Shown piece by piece: positions 10,754-20,162 of a stretch of 60,778 bases of DNA (the first letter of the stretch is position 1; every line of letters begins with the position of its first letter). Both the position numbers and the translations under genes were made by a program. This stretch comes from an uncultured Balneola sp. GTDB taxonomy: Bacteria > Bacteroidota > Rhodothermia > Balneolales > Balneolaceae. The notes under the pieces were generated by a model, which saw nothing but the letters and a program-made list of their open reading frames with translations, made no database searches and was not told the DNA's origin. Location: positions 1-60,778 of the forward strand of contig CAJXQC010000001.1 of NCBI GenBank assembly GCA_913058495.1. The letters run 5' to 3'.

Positions 10754-13162
10754 TCATTGAAGTTTAACAACCGTGCATCCTGCACCGCCAAAATCCTCGC
10801 CGGCAAGTTTAAAGCTTTTGATGTCATCACGTTCGTTTAAGTAGGAATGAATTTGATCTTTCAGAATCCCATCGCCTTTTCCGTGAACGATCTCAACCTG
10901 ATTCATTCCTCTGAAAACAGCCCGGTCTATGTAATGCATTACTTCATCAATGGCTTTGTCGGTTCGGAAACCACGAAGATCAATAGAGGGTTTTACAGCT
11001 TCTTTGAGTTTAGAATCGCCTTGAATGACTCCTGAACTTCGGGCTTTTTGTTTATTCTTTTTCTTCTGAACTTCAACCTTGATCAGGTTTTTGTACTTGG
11101 TTTTGAGTCGTAATCCATCCGCTTGTACCACAGCCTGATTTCCTTTTATCTCGACCAATTCTCCGGTTGTATTACCATCCAGAAAACGGACATGATCACC
11201 AATAGAAGGAGGTTTTTCTGATTTTCTAAAACGGGCTTCCCGCTTTTCTTTGATCTCATTCAAAGACTGCTCGATATCCGCTTTTTCCTGATCGATTCCG
11301 GAACGAATATTTTTCAGAGCTCTTTTTCCTGTCTTCTTTTCTTCAACGATCTGTTCTACCGCTTGCTCCACTTTACGGTTTGCCTGATCCATTATAGACT
11401 TAGCTTCCGTAAGTGCTTTTTGGCGGATCTTCTCCTTCTCCTTATTTACACCATCCAGTTTATTCAAATAACGATTTCGATCTGATTCCGCTTTTGATTT
11501 AAGACTCTGAAACTTGGCTTTGAGCTCTTCAGCTTGCTGGGTTTTGGTTTCCAATTCGGTGATCAAAGATTCCATCTTGTCTTTAGCTTCACCCAATAAC
11601 GTTCTGGATCGTAGCAAAACTTCAGGTTTTATTTTCATTCGCTGGGCGATCTCAAAAGCATAACTACTACCCGGAATTCCTTTTTTAAATTTGTAAGTAG
11701 GAGATAGTGAAGCCTGATCGAATTCCATAGAGCCGTTCACCGCTTTCTCATGCTCGTGGGCAAACACCTTCAGTGAGCCGTGATGCGTAGTTACGATCAC
11801 TTTGCATTGATTTCTGAGTAAGTGTTCAATAAAGGATTGGAACAAGGCTCCGCCCTCCTCAGGATCTGTTCCGGCAGCAGCTTCATCGATCATCACCAGA
11901 CTTTTGGGAGAGAAATTATCCAAAGTTTCCTGCATCCATTTTAATCGGGATGAAAACGTACTTAGATCATTTTCTATGGATTGATCATCTCCCAGGTCCA
12001 CAAAAAATCCGTTAAAAATGGGAAGCTCAGAAGTCGGATCAGCAGGAATGGCAAAGCCGGATTGAACCATCAGCGCTGAAATACCAAGCGTTTTCATAGC
12101 AACAGATTTCCCGCCCGCATTTGGTCCGGTGATCATAAGACATAACTCATCAGAATTAAGATCTAAATGAAGTGGAACGATCTTTTCTCTGTCTTCTTTT
12201 TTTAGATTCAGATTCTTAAGCAACAAATTCGTATTGAAGGCCTGCTTAAGTTTGATGTTAAAATGCGGTGAAATGATCGGAACTTCAGCATCCAGTTTAA
12301 TAGAGATTTTGGCTTTAGCCGCAATTACATCAATATGTGCCAGAGTTCTGGAGTTTTGCTTGATGTAGCTTGAATTAGAACGTACATGATTCGTTAGTTC
12401 TTTAAGTATTCGCTCAATTTCCTGCTGTTCTTCAACTTCAAACTGACGAATTTCATTATTCAGATGAAGCGCCTCTACCGGCTCCAGATATACGGTTTGT
12501 CCGGTAGCAGAAACATCATGAATAAATCCCTGGATCTTTCTTTTGAATTCAGCTTGGATAGGAATCACCATTCTACCGTTTCTGATAGTGGCTCCTTCAT
12601 CAGAAGCCATTCCATCTTTGTTAGCCTGACGCATCAAACGATTGATGGTAGAGCGAAGGTCATTTTTCTTCGAGTTCAGCTTTTTCCGAATGCTCTTTAA
12701 CTGCGGACTGGCATCATCTCTGAGTTCACCATTTTCAGTTACTTTTCCTTTAATGGAATCTTCCAATTCCTTCATTGGAATCAGGCGATCACAAATTAAA
12801 GCGAGCTTTGGCTTCTCCTCTTTTCTATGACTTATGAACTTCTTTACAAATCTGGTGGTCTGGCATAGTCTTAAAATATCTACAAAAGCAGTTAAGGGAA
12901 TGATACTTCCCTGTGCTCTGGATTGAGAAAGATGATCTCTGATTTCCGGTACTTCACCTAAAGGAAACGGATCGGGATCGAGCAAGATCGTCATCATTTC
13001 ATTTGTCTGTGCAAGCAGATCTTTTACCGTTTGCTCATGATTTGATGGATGGAGCTTTTCCAGAAGTTCAACACTTTGGTTGGACTGTGCGACATCTATG
13101 GCTGCAGAGCGAAGTTGCTCGTAGCCAAGTTTTTCTAATAATGAAGAAGGGTAAAGCTTCAT
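10754..13162 (-). CDS. mutS2: Endonuclease MutS2
   Basis: MutS2 family ATPase/nuclease acting on branched DNA or, in some Gram-positive bacteria, on collided ribosomes; not the mismatch-repair MutS. The 802-residue protein has the core/lever domain, a Walker A GPNAGGKS at 346-353, a Walker B-like stretch SLVMIDEAAAGTDP, a long charged coiled coil (about 520-660), a KOW-like segment, and a C-terminal Smr nuclease domain from about 725 with DLRG and the VEIVHGKGDGIL motif. The length is normal. It is convergent with hemL and divergent from phzF; in its promoter region AACCTTAGGTT is a short palindrome near 13181. Confidence 0.95.
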   Translation of the reverse strand: MKLYPSSLLEKLGYEQLRSAAIDVAQSNQSVELLEKLHPSNHEQTVKDLLAQTNEMMTILLDPDPFPLGEVPEIRDHLSQSRAQGSIIPLTAFVDILRLCQTTRFVKKFISHRKEEKPKLALICDRLIPMKELEDSIKGKVTENGELRDDASPQLKSIRKKLNSKKNDLRSTINRLMRQANKDGMASDEGATIRNGRMVIPIQAEFKRKIQGFIHDVSATGQTVYLEPVEALHLNNEIRQFEVEEQQEIERILKELTNHVRSNSSYIKQNSRTLAHIDVIAAKAKISIKLDAEVPIISPHFNIKLKQAFNTNLLLKNLNLKKEDREKIVPLHLDLNSDELCLMITGPNAGGKSVAMKTLGISALMVQSGFAIPADPTSELPIFNGFFVDLGDDQSIENDLSTFSSRLKWMQETLDNFSPKSLVMIDEAAAGTDPEEGGALFQSFIEHLLRNQCKVIVTTHHGSLKVFAHEHEKAVNGSMEFDQASLSPTYKFKKGIPGSSYAFEIAQRMKIKPEVLLRSRTLLGEAKDKMESLITELETKTQQAEELKAKFQSLKSKAESDRNRYLNKLDGVNKEKEKIRQKALTEAKSIMDQANRKVEQAVEQIVEEKKTGKRALKNIRSGIDQEKADIEQSLNEIKEKREARFRKSEKPPSIGDHVRFLDGNTTGELVEIKGNQAVVQADGLRLKTKYKNLIKVEVQKKKNKQKARSSGVIQGDSKLKEAVKPSIDLRGFRTDKAIDEVMHYIDRAVFRGMNQVEIVHGKGDGILKDQIHSYLNERDDIKSFKLAGEDFGGAGCTVVKLQ

Positions 13163-13225
13163 CGGAATTTTTGAGAAATTAACCTTAGGTTCTGGTAACC
13201 AAAGATAACTCTAAATAAGTCCGGT

Positions 13226-14005
13226 ATGAAAGTCCCAATTTTTCAGGTTGATGCATTTGCAGGTCATATTTTTGGTGGGAATCCCGCAGCAGTTTGTCCC
13301 CTCGAAGAATGGCTGGATGAAGAAACAATGCAAAATCTCGCTCAGGAAAATAATCTATCCGAAACAGCATTTTTTGTAAAAAATGAAGCTGAGTATGATC
13401 TAAGGTGGTTTACTCCGGAAGTGGAAGTAGATCTTTGTGGTCATGCCACTCTTGCAACCGCGCATGTGCTATTTGAGCATCTTGGGTATTCAGAAGATGA
13501 AATTCGTTTCCAAACCAAAAGCGGATTATTAATCGTTAAAAGAGAGGGAGATCGCTTGATGATGGATTTTCCTACAGACGACATGCCACAGGTTGATCCA
13601 CCCGCAGTTTTATTTCAAGCTCTTGGTATTAGATCCGATCATGTTTTCTTTACTGATGATTATATGGTTGTTTTAGGTTCTGAAGAAGAAGTGCAGAATT
13701 TGGATCCTGACTTCAGACTTTTATCAGAAGTAAATGCGCGTGGGGTTATAGTAACTGCACCAGGAAAAGAAGTAGATTTTGTATCCAGATTTTTTGCGCC
13801 CGGAGCAGGAATTGATGAAGATCCTGTAACAGGTTCAGCGCATACAAAACTAACTCCGTATTGGTCTAAAAGATTGGGTAAAGATGTTATGGAAGCCAGG
13901 CAGATCTCAGCCAGAGTTGGTGAATTAACATGTAGAAATAAAGGCGCAAGAACTGAAATATTAGGTTATGCAGTTACTTATATGATCGGAGAAATAAATA
14001 TCTGA
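13226..14005 (+). CDS. PhzF-family isomerase/epimerase
   Basis: The 259-residue protein begins IFQVDAFAGHIFGGNPAAVC and contains NNLSETAFF with the family's catalytic Glu (about residue 47), then FTPEVEVDLCGHATLATAH and DPVTGSAHT near the C-terminus. These are hallmarks of PhzF/YddE-like proteins with the diaminopimelate-epimerase fold. Substrates of most non-phenazine members are unknown, and no phenazine genes are nearby. Its TGA overlaps the next gene's ATG by one base, so it is coupled to the TauE-like exporter. Confidence 0.9.
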   Translation: MKVPIFQVDAFAGHIFGGNPAAVCPLEEWLDEETMQNLAQENNLSETAFFVKNEAEYDLRWFTPEVEVDLCGHATLATAHVLFEHLGYSEDEIRFQTKSGLLIVKREGDRLMMDFPTDDMPQVDPPAVLFQALGIRSDHVFFTDDYMVVLGSEEEVQNLDPDFRLLSEVNARGVIVTAPGKEVDFVSRFFAPGAGIDEDPVTGSAHTKLTPYWSKRLGKDVMEARQISARVGELTCRNKGARTEILGYAVTYMIGEINI

Positions 14006-14814
14006 TGGGGTTTGAACTTCTGATTTTTATTGGATTGATAGCGGGACTAGTTGCCGGATTAATGGGAGTTGGTGGAGGAATTATTTTTACCCCGGTACTT
14101 TATTTTCTGTTTGAAGAAGCCGGAGTTGAACAACCTGTTTTATGGACCATTGGGTCAGGACTTTTTTGTACTTTTATTGCTGCATTGGGAGGAACAGTCA
14201 GGCAATACATTCAAAACAATTTTTTCTTTAAGGAGGGAATTCTCCTGGGGATTCTTGGTATGGCAGGAGTTTATCTGGGAAAACTTGTTATAACCTCATC
14301 ATATTATAACAGAGAGCAATTTGCCATATTCTTTAGCTTAATGCTACTTTATGCAGCATATATGCTTTTCAAAAGAGGTTCTGACAAAGGAGATGAACTT
14401 AAAAGAGAATATTCTAAGATAGGATTCAAGGCTGCTTTAACTACCGGAGGTGCAGGTGGTTTTGTTGCTGCATTGGCAGGAGTTGGGGGAGGAGGTATTA
14501 TGGTTCCCATTATGAATCTTGTTTTCAAACAGCCTTTCAAAAAAACAGTGAGTGTTTCTCAGCTTGGGATGGTGATTATGGTTTTTTCCGGTTGGTTTCA
14601 ATTGGCTTTACTTACTCCTGAAGGAATTGGGATTACTGAAAGTACTATCGGGTTTGTGGATTTTGGAGCATCTTTGCCATTATCGATCGGAGGCTTGATA
14701 GGAGGCTTTGGAGGAGCTCTTCTTAATCAAAAGATTCCCAGAAATTTTTTGCAGTGGGGATTTGCTGTCCTGGCAGTAATTATGGCGGGCAGATTGATCT
14801 ATAGTATCATTTAA
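14005..14814 (+). CDS. TauE/SafE-family sulfite/organosulfur exporter-like membrane protein
   Basis: A 269-residue inner-membrane protein with about eight hydrophobic segments and the duplicated glycine-rich motif of the family: GLMGVGGGIIFTPVLYF near residue 20 and ALAGVGGGGIMVPIMNL near 155. TauE/SafE proteins export small anions such as sulfite, sulfoacetate or taurine-related compounds; the substrate here is not predictable. Its start overlaps the PhzF-like gene by one base and the glycosyltransferase starts 9 bases after it. Confidence 0.85.
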   Translation: MGFELLIFIGLIAGLVAGLMGVGGGIIFTPVLYFLFEEAGVEQPVLWTIGSGLFCTFIAALGGTVRQYIQNNFFFKEGILLGILGMAGVYLGKLVITSSYYNREQFAIFFSLMLLYAAYMLFKRGSDKGDELKREYSKIGFKAALTTGGAGGFVAALAGVGGGGIMVPIMNLVFKQPFKKTVSVSQLGMVIMVFSGWFQLALLTPEGIGITESTIGFVDFGASLPLSIGGLIGGFGGALLNQKIPRNFLQWGFAVLAVIMAGRLIYSII

Positions 14815-14823
14815 TTCAGACTG

Positions 14824-15963
14824 ATGAGAATCGGGTATATAACTAAAGAAGATCCTAATGATGTCCGGGCTTATTCCGGAACACATTATGCAATGTATCA
14901 GGCGCTTAAAGGAGAGTTTGAAGAGGTAATTCCGCTTGGGCCGATCGATCATTGGTATAAAAATATCGCTAAGCTGAAAGGGAAGATCCTGACTTTTGGT
15001 AATAAGAAAGTATTCAAATTTCAATATGATATTAAGCTTGCTCAAATACATGCAAAGCAACTGGATGAAAAGATCAGAAAACTAAAACCGGATGTATTAC
15101 TGGGTTCGCTGGTAAGTCCTGAAGTAGCTTTTCTTAAAACAGACGTTCCGGTTTATTTAACTACTGATGCGACCTTTTCGTTGTTACAGGATCTTTATAA
15201 AAGTCATTCCAATCTCCATTCTCTATCTATAAAAAATGCACTGGTACTTGAGCGAATGGCTTTTCAGAAAGCCCGGAAACTAATACTTCCACTAGAATGG
15301 TTGTCTAAATCAGCACAGAATAATTACCGAATTCCAAAATCTAAAATTGAAGTAATTCCATACGGTTCTAATCTGGCTTCACCTACAGAAAATGAAGTTC
15401 AGAATCTCATCAATGAAAGAATTAGATCAGAAGAATTGACTTTTCTTTTTGTTGGGGTGAGATGGGAAGAAAAAGGAGGTCCGGAAGCAGTAGGGATTAT
15501 AAAAGAACTAAATCGTAAAGGCATAAAAGCCAAAATGATTGTTGTTGGCACCGCTCCTGAAATAGAAGAAGAATGTGTGGAAGTAATTGGTTTTCTGGAT
15601 AAGCAAGACACAGATCAATTGTCAAAATTGATAGAACTGTATCAAAATTCGACCTTTTTTATTCTTCCAACAAAAGCGGAATGTGTAGGAATGTCATTTA
15701 TTGAAGCGGCTTCTTATGGTTTGCCGGCGATTGGCTCAAATGTTGGCGGAGTTCCCGAAGCTGTAATCAACAAAGAAACAGGATTGATCTTCGATCCTGA
15801 GGAAAATCCATCAAGGGTTGCTGATGAAATTTCTGAACTATGGAGTAATAAATCTAGGTACGAAGAGATGGGTGCACAAGCCCGAAAAAGATATTCTGAG
15901 CAAATGAATTGGAAAAACTGGGCAAAGAGAGTAAAAGAAACACTATCTAAAGAAGTTATTTAG
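14824..15963 (+). CDS. GT4-family glycosyltransferase
   Basis: The 379-residue cytoplasmic protein has a two-domain GT-B layout: an N-terminal half starting MRIGYITKEDPN with YSGTHYAMYQAL, and a C-terminal nucleotide-sugar domain with VIPYGSNL, TFLFVGVRWEEKGG and the donor-binding stretch FIEAASYGLPAIGSNVGG plus VPEAV. The last motif has the E-x7-E spacing of GT4 enzymes. Acceptor and sugar are unknown; no polysaccharide genes surround it. Its 3' end overlaps the convergent rlmN by 8 bases. Confidence 0.87.
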   Translation: MRIGYITKEDPNDVRAYSGTHYAMYQALKGEFEEVIPLGPIDHWYKNIAKLKGKILTFGNKKVFKFQYDIKLAQIHAKQLDEKIRKLKPDVLLGSLVSPEVAFLKTDVPVYLTTDATFSLLQDLYKSHSNLHSLSIKNALVLERMAFQKARKLILPLEWLSKSAQNNYRIPKSKIEVIPYGSNLASPTENEVQNLINERIRSEELTFLFVGVRWEEKGGPEAVGIIKELNRKGIKAKMIVVGTAPEIEEECVEVIGFLDKQDTDQLSKLIELYQNSTFFILPTKAECVGMSFIEAASYGLPAIGSNVGGVPEAVINKETGLIFDPEENPSRVADEISELWSNKSRYEEMGAQARKRYSEQMNWKNWAKRVKETLSKEVI

Positions 15964-17065
15964 CAATTGTTTTACCGCGCGGAGTACCTTCACGGATCGC
16001 GAGCTGCCCACATCCTGCGTCAATATCATCGCCACGACTTCTTCTTACGGTAGCTCTCACTTCATTCTTGGAGAGTTCCTTCATGAATTTGTTTAAGCGC
16101 TCTTCCCGGGCACGATGTAAGGCTACTCCGGCAACATTATTATACATGATGATATTTACCTTACTCGGCGCCCATTTCACGATTCTGGCAAGATTTCGGG
16201 CGTCTTCTTTGGAGTCGTTGAATTCATCAAATAATAAATATTCGTAAGTGATCGAGCGCTCTGTTTTTCTGTAATAATGACGCACGGCTTCTTCCAGACT
16301 TTCCAGATTCATAGAGCTGTTTATCGGCATGATCTTGTCCCGCTTTTCATCGCTTGGAGCATGAAGAGAAATTGCGAGATTAAATGGCTCTTCATCATCT
16401 GCCAGTTTCTTGATCTGCTTTGTAAGCCCAACAGTAGAAACAGTAATTCGTTTAGGAGAAAGCTCAATTCCCAGAGGATCGGCAATAATGGAAGCAGAAT
16501 TCACCACTGTTTTATAATTATGTAATGGTTCTCCCATCCCCATATAAACAATGTTTGTGATCTTTTTGTCGTATTCTTTCAAAGAAACTTCATTGATATA
16601 CTGAACCTGGTCAACTACTTCACCATGACTCAAATTCCGAAAGAAACCCATCTTTCCGGTTGCACAAAAAGCACATCCAAATACACATCCAACCTGAGAA
16701 GACACACAAACCGTTAATCGGTTAGCAACACCGTCGTCATAAAAATCGGGAATTAAAACGGCTTCAATTTTATAGTCTTTATCTTCATCAGCCAGCTTGA
16801 AAAGGAATTTTATAGTTCCGTCCTTAGATTTCTGCTGATCAGAAAGTTGAATGCGATTTATATAAGCAACTTCTTCCAGTTTTGTTCGGAGGTCTTTTGA
16901 TAAATTGGTCATCTCCTCAAAAGAAGAAGCTCCTTTCTGGTAAAGCCACTGAAAGATCTGATCAGTTCTGAAACGTGGTAATCCAAGTTCAGAACAGAAA
17001 TCTGACAGTTCTGCTTTGGTGAGTGATTTAAGATCGGTTTTCTGTAAAGTATCTACTGATGTCAT
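15956..17065 (-). CDS. rlmN: Dual-specificity 23S rRNA/tRNA adenine-C2 methyltransferase
   Basis: A radical-SAM enzyme that makes m2A at 23S rRNA A2503 and at tRNA position 37. The 369-residue protein carries the C-x3-C-x2-C cluster motif at Cys127/131/134 (CVFGCAFCATG) and the methyl-carrier cysteine at Cys352 in DAGCGQLA, plus NIVYMGMGEPLHNY and AISLHAPSDEKR. The length and order are normal. It sits downstream of the peroxiredoxin on the same strand, separated from it by a good terminator, so it probably has its own promoter. Confidence 0.96.
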   Translation of the reverse strand: MTSVDTLQKTDLKSLTKAELSDFCSELGLPRFRTDQIFQWLYQKGASSFEEMTNLSKDLRTKLEEVAYINRIQLSDQQKSKDGTIKFLFKLADEDKDYKIEAVLIPDFYDDGVANRLTVCVSSQVGCVFGCAFCATGKMGFFRNLSHGEVVDQVQYINEVSLKEYDKKITNIVYMGMGEPLHNYKTVVNSASIIADPLGIELSPKRITVSTVGLTKQIKKLADDEEPFNLAISLHAPSDEKRDKIMPINSSMNLESLEEAVRHYYRKTERSITYEYLLFDEFNDSKEDARNLARIVKWAPSKVNIIMYNNVAGVALHRAREERLNKFMKELSKNEVRATVRRSRGDDIDAGCGQLAIREGTPRGKTIAK

Positions 17066-17108
17066 AGTGCATTAAAGATAAGCAGAAAGCGTGCCAAGGA
17101 CTAGAAAC

Positions 17109-17137
17109 AAAAAAGGCGAACCAAACCGGTCCGCCTT
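17109..17137 (-). terminator. Intrinsic terminator after the peroxiredoxin gene
   Basis: Read on the minus strand, AAGGCGGACC and GGTTCGCCTT pair (17113-17137, one wobble/mismatch, short loop) and are followed by a run of six T. This is a textbook rho-independent terminator 20 bases downstream of the peroxiredoxin stop codon. Confidence 0.8.
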
Positions 17138-17158
17138 AGGATAAAAGATGCAATGAAT

Positions 17159-17794
17159 TTAGTTGAAAGCCTTAGCTGCAGCCAGAAGAATCCCACCGTC
17201 AATTCGCTCCTTATAGTTTGGATTTACATACGAAAACTTGATCGTTCCTTCCTGATCAACAAGAAATACTGCCGGTGCGGGAAGTAAATGATGATCGTAT
17301 CCGGAATCCTTTTCAATATCGATATCATAAGATTTATATCTCTCTACGGTTTCATCGTCCATTTTAAAAGCAATCCCAAAAGCTTTGGCAGCTGCCATTG
17401 GTGCATCAGATAAAAGCGTATAGGTGAGCTCATTTTTATCCATTGTTTGTTTCAGGAGCTCAGGTCGGTCAGCGCTTATAGCAAATACTTTATAACCTTC
17501 TTTGGCCAAATCTTCTTCGATTTTTTTAAGATCGGCAAGGTGATTATTGCAATAGGGGCACCATCCACCTCTGTAAAAAACAAAAATAGTAGGTTGATCT
17601 TTTACAATGTCTCTGAGGTTGAGATTTTTACCGTCAGTATTCTTGACAGATACATCGGGAATAGTTGAACTTATGAGTACCGGATTTACTTCTTCGGCTG
17701 ACATCGCATAATCCTGAGCGATTGATGAGGTTGAAAAGAGTAAAATGAGAGCTAAAGCAGGAAGAATAGGAATGCTAAATTTGCGTAAAGTCAT
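17159..17794 (-). CDS. Exported AhpC/TSA-family peroxiredoxin
   Basis: The 211-residue protein has a signal peptide (hydrophobic core LPALALILLF, cleavage probably after SIAQ at about residue 27) and a thioredoxin-fold peroxiredoxin domain with the active-site GGWCPYC (Cys79, Cys82). These exported AhpC/TSA proteins reduce peroxides or act in periplasmic thiol chemistry. It is transcribed divergently from the mechanosensitive channel, and a terminator follows it. A ResA-like thiol-disulfide role is the main alternative. Confidence 0.85.
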   Translation of the reverse strand: MTLRKFSIPILPALALILLFSTSSIAQDYAMSAEEVNPVLISSTIPDVSVKNTDGKNLNLRDIVKDQPTIFVFYRGGWCPYCNNHLADLKKIEEDLAKEGYKVFAISADRPELLKQTMDKNELTYTLLSDAPMAAAKAFGIAFKMDDETVERYKSYDIDIEKDSGYDHHLLPAPAVFLVDQEGTIKFSYVNPNYKERIDGGILLAAAKAFN

Positions 17795-17844
17795 TGTTAG
17801 TCAGTTATTTAAGATTGTTTGGAACATTTTGAGTTAGAAAATCA

Positions 17845-17871
17845 TTGTAATAATTATAAAGACTAACTTTG
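17845..17871 (+). promoter_or_regulatory. Bacteroidota-type promoter for the mscS-like gene
   Basis: TAACTTTG at 17864-17871 matches the TAnnTTTG -7 element used by the Bacteroidota housekeeping sigma factor. A TTG at 17845-17847 stands 16 bases upstream as the -33 element. A start of transcription near 17878 would leave a leader of about 10 bases before the ATG at 17889. The same octamer precedes the tRNA at 25206. Confidence 0.55.
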
Positions 17872-17888
17872 TAACAAGAATATAAAAT

Positions 17889-18794
17889 ATGAATTTGGAA
17901 GAAGGGTACAGCCTAATAACTGAAAAACTACAAGAGTGGTTGAATACAGCCATAGAGATGTTGCCAAATCTGGCGGTAGCAGTACTGGTATTAATAGTTT
18001 TCTACTTTATTGCCAGTTTGATAAAAAGATACGCAGGTAAACTTCTGCATAAAGTAACTACCAATAAAACAATAGTGGGATTAGCCCAGACTGTTTTAGG
18101 AGTTGCTGTAATTGGTGCCGGTGTATTTATTGCATTGGGAGTTCTGAATCTTGACGGAACAGTAACCAGTCTGCTTGCAGGTGCAGGTATTATTGGATTG
18201 GCTTTAGGTTTCGCATTTCAGGATATAGCAGCAAATTTCATTTCAGGTATTTTGCTATCGGTTCGCCACCCATTCGGGATTGGAGATATTATCGATAGTA
18301 ATGGTTATCTGGGAACTGTTCAGAAGTTGAATCTTAGAAATACCATTATAAAAACCCCACAAGGTCAGATTGTATACATACCGAATAAGGAAGTGTATGA
18401 GAATCCGTTTATGAACTATACTAAAAATGGAGAACGCAGGATAGACTTGCAGTGCGGTGTGTCGTATGGGGATGATCTGGAGAAAGCCAGAAAGATCACA
18501 CTGGAAGCAATCAACAATCTTGAAGGAATTGATAAAAACAGAGATGTTGAGTTTTTCTACGAAGAATTTGGCGGAAGCTCTATCAATTATGTGGTTCGGT
18601 TTTGGGTAGATTTCAGAACTTTACCGGATTTTTGGTCACCAAGAAGTGAAGCAATTATGGCGATCAAAAAAGCGTATGATGAAAACGATATTATGATTCC
18701 ATTCCCAATCAGAACGTTAGATTTCGGAATAAGAGGTGGAGAAAAACTGAATTCTGTGCTTAAAAGTGGATCAGATCTATCTTCTGAATCTTAA
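17889..18794 (+). CDS. Small-conductance mechanosensitive channel (MscS family)
   Basis: The 301-residue inner-membrane protein has three N-terminal transmembrane helices; the third is the glycine/alanine-rich pore helix GLALGFAFQDIAANFISG (about 98-115). The cytoplasmic beta domain follows with RHPFGIGDII and GQIVYIPNKEVYENP. The size is close to E. coli MscS (286). It opens under osmotic downshock to release solutes. It converges with the next gene, with 3 bases between stop codons. Confidence 0.93.
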   Translation: MNLEEGYSLITEKLQEWLNTAIEMLPNLAVAVLVLIVFYFIASLIKRYAGKLLHKVTTNKTIVGLAQTVLGVAVIGAGVFIALGVLNLDGTVTSLLAGAGIIGLALGFAFQDIAANFISGILLSVRHPFGIGDIIDSNGYLGTVQKLNLRNTIIKTPQGQIVYIPNKEVYENPFMNYTKNGERRIDLQCGVSYGDDLEKARKITLEAINNLEGIDKNRDVEFFYEEFGGSSINYVVRFWVDFRTLPDFWSPRSEAIMAIKKAYDENDIMIPFPIRTLDFGIRGGEKLNSVLKSGSDLSSES

Positions 18795-18797
18795 AAC

Positions 18798-20060
18798 TTA
18801 AAGCCGGCTGTTTACTACGTTATTGTAAACAGATCCAAAATTGATCTCGAAACCAAAAGAGGCACCAAAATTATATGAGGTTGCCTGGTTTCGAAGATTC
18901 AATAATATTTCGGCATCCGAAAAATCACCGGCAGGGATCGAAAGTTGATCATTAATGACGGAATAACGTCCGGAAACATTGAAAGAGAATATTCTGGAAA
19001 CCCTCATGTTGACTCTTAAGTTGAAATTGAGGCGGTTTTTGCTAAAATCATGCATATAATTCCCCAATCGAATTTCACCGTCAATGCCACCCCAGGGCTG
19101 TGTATATTCTGCTTCAATGTTAAGCTCCTGACGAAATAGAAATTCTTCGGATTCACCAAAGATTGTAGTATCAGAGTAAAAATTCTGTTCAGCAAGCATT
19201 CCGTATCTTATCGTAATGGCTCTGCGGTTAAATTCTGAGTAAGGAAATAAGCTGAATTCAATAGTTGGGGTAGCAGCTATTCTAAGATCAATATTATTTT
19301 GAGTAGATGATTGACCTCTGAAGTAAGATCCAATGGTCCAATGATCGGATAAGCTCCGGCCAACAAGCCCAAACACATTTTGTTCTTCAGTAGTAAACTC
19401 TTCACGCTCTTCATTACCTAAAGAATCGGTAGATATAAATACACGCTTGTTATAGTTTTGCCAGTAGTCAAATCGAACTTTCCAGTTTTCAGTAGTTCTT
19501 TGGGCTTCAAAACTTCCATTGAGTCTGTAATTTTCTCGGGATTGCTCTCCACTTAAATTGGCATTTGCCCCAAGCTCAAAATTCCAACCATTCCACGGAT
19601 CTGTGATCTCTTCAGAAGATGAAGCTCCGGTTTCATTTGTGCCTACGTAAAAAACTTCAAGGTCTGTAATTATATCCTTTTCTGATAAATAATTAACAAG
19701 GCCGAGTTTCACATATTTAACCAGCCTGTTTCTCATAAGTTCATCCGTATCAGACTGGGGTGAGATAAATAGGATGGTATTATCTTTACCCTCAAATTCT
19801 CCTAAACCAATATAATCAAGAGTAAACTGGAATCCTCCGCCTCCTGTTCTTTGTAACGTAACTAACAGTTGAACTTCAGCTACGCTTTGATCCCTCACAA
19901 AATTTACATAGTTAACCTCACTGCGTACGAAATCATCATCACAACCTCTGCAATCAATATATACAGTCAAAGTTGAATTATTTATTTGTGCTATAAGTGA
20001 AGATGGGACAGCAAAAAACAGTAAAAGAAAGAGTGCAAGAAGCCTTTGTTTAAAGGGCAT
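18798..20060 (-). CDS. Predicted outer-membrane beta-barrel protein of unknown function
   Basis: The 420-residue protein has a clear signal peptide (core LLALFLLLFFAV, cleavage after SLIAQ near residue 25). A globular region of about 110 residues follows, with a DCRGCDDDFVR cysteine pair. The rest is alternating polar/aromatic strands (for example WKVRFDYWQNYNKRVF, FNLRVNMRVSRIFSFNVSG) typical of a 12-16-strand outer-membrane barrel. I do not recognise the family. Its position between the MscS channel and ZIP transporter gives no function. The CxxC at the mature N-terminus could form a disulfide. Confidence 0.7.
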   Translation of the reverse strand: MPFKQRLLALFLLLFFAVPSSLIAQINNSTLTVYIDCRGCDDDFVRSEVNYVNFVRDQSVAEVQLLVTLQRTGGGGFQFTLDYIGLGEFEGKDNTILFISPQSDTDELMRNRLVKYVKLGLVNYLSEKDIITDLEVFYVGTNETGASSSEEITDPWNGWNFELGANANLSGEQSRENYRLNGSFEAQRTTENWKVRFDYWQNYNKRVFISTDSLGNEEREEFTTEEQNVFGLVGRSLSDHWTIGSYFRGQSSTQNNIDLRIAATPTIEFSLFPYSEFNRRAITIRYGMLAEQNFYSDTTIFGESEEFLFRQELNIEAEYTQPWGGIDGEIRLGNYMHDFSKNRLNFNLRVNMRVSRIFSFNVSGRYSVINDQLSIPAGDFSDAEILLNLRNQATSYNFGASFGFEINFGSVYNNVVNSRL

Positions 20061-20162
20061 TTGTTAGTTTTAGTAGGAAAAATTGACAAACTTAAATTTA
20101 AGGAGTTAACCAGTTTATTGGTACAAAAAGTTTATAAAGGGATGTAAAAAATATGAAAGCGA

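Noticed and set aside
13163-13225. A regulated divergent promoter between mutS2 and the PhzF-like gene
   Set aside because: AACCTTAGGTT and GGTT-CTG-GTAACC are short palindromes that could be operators, but with no matching regulator or second copy the evidence is too thin for a separate feature.
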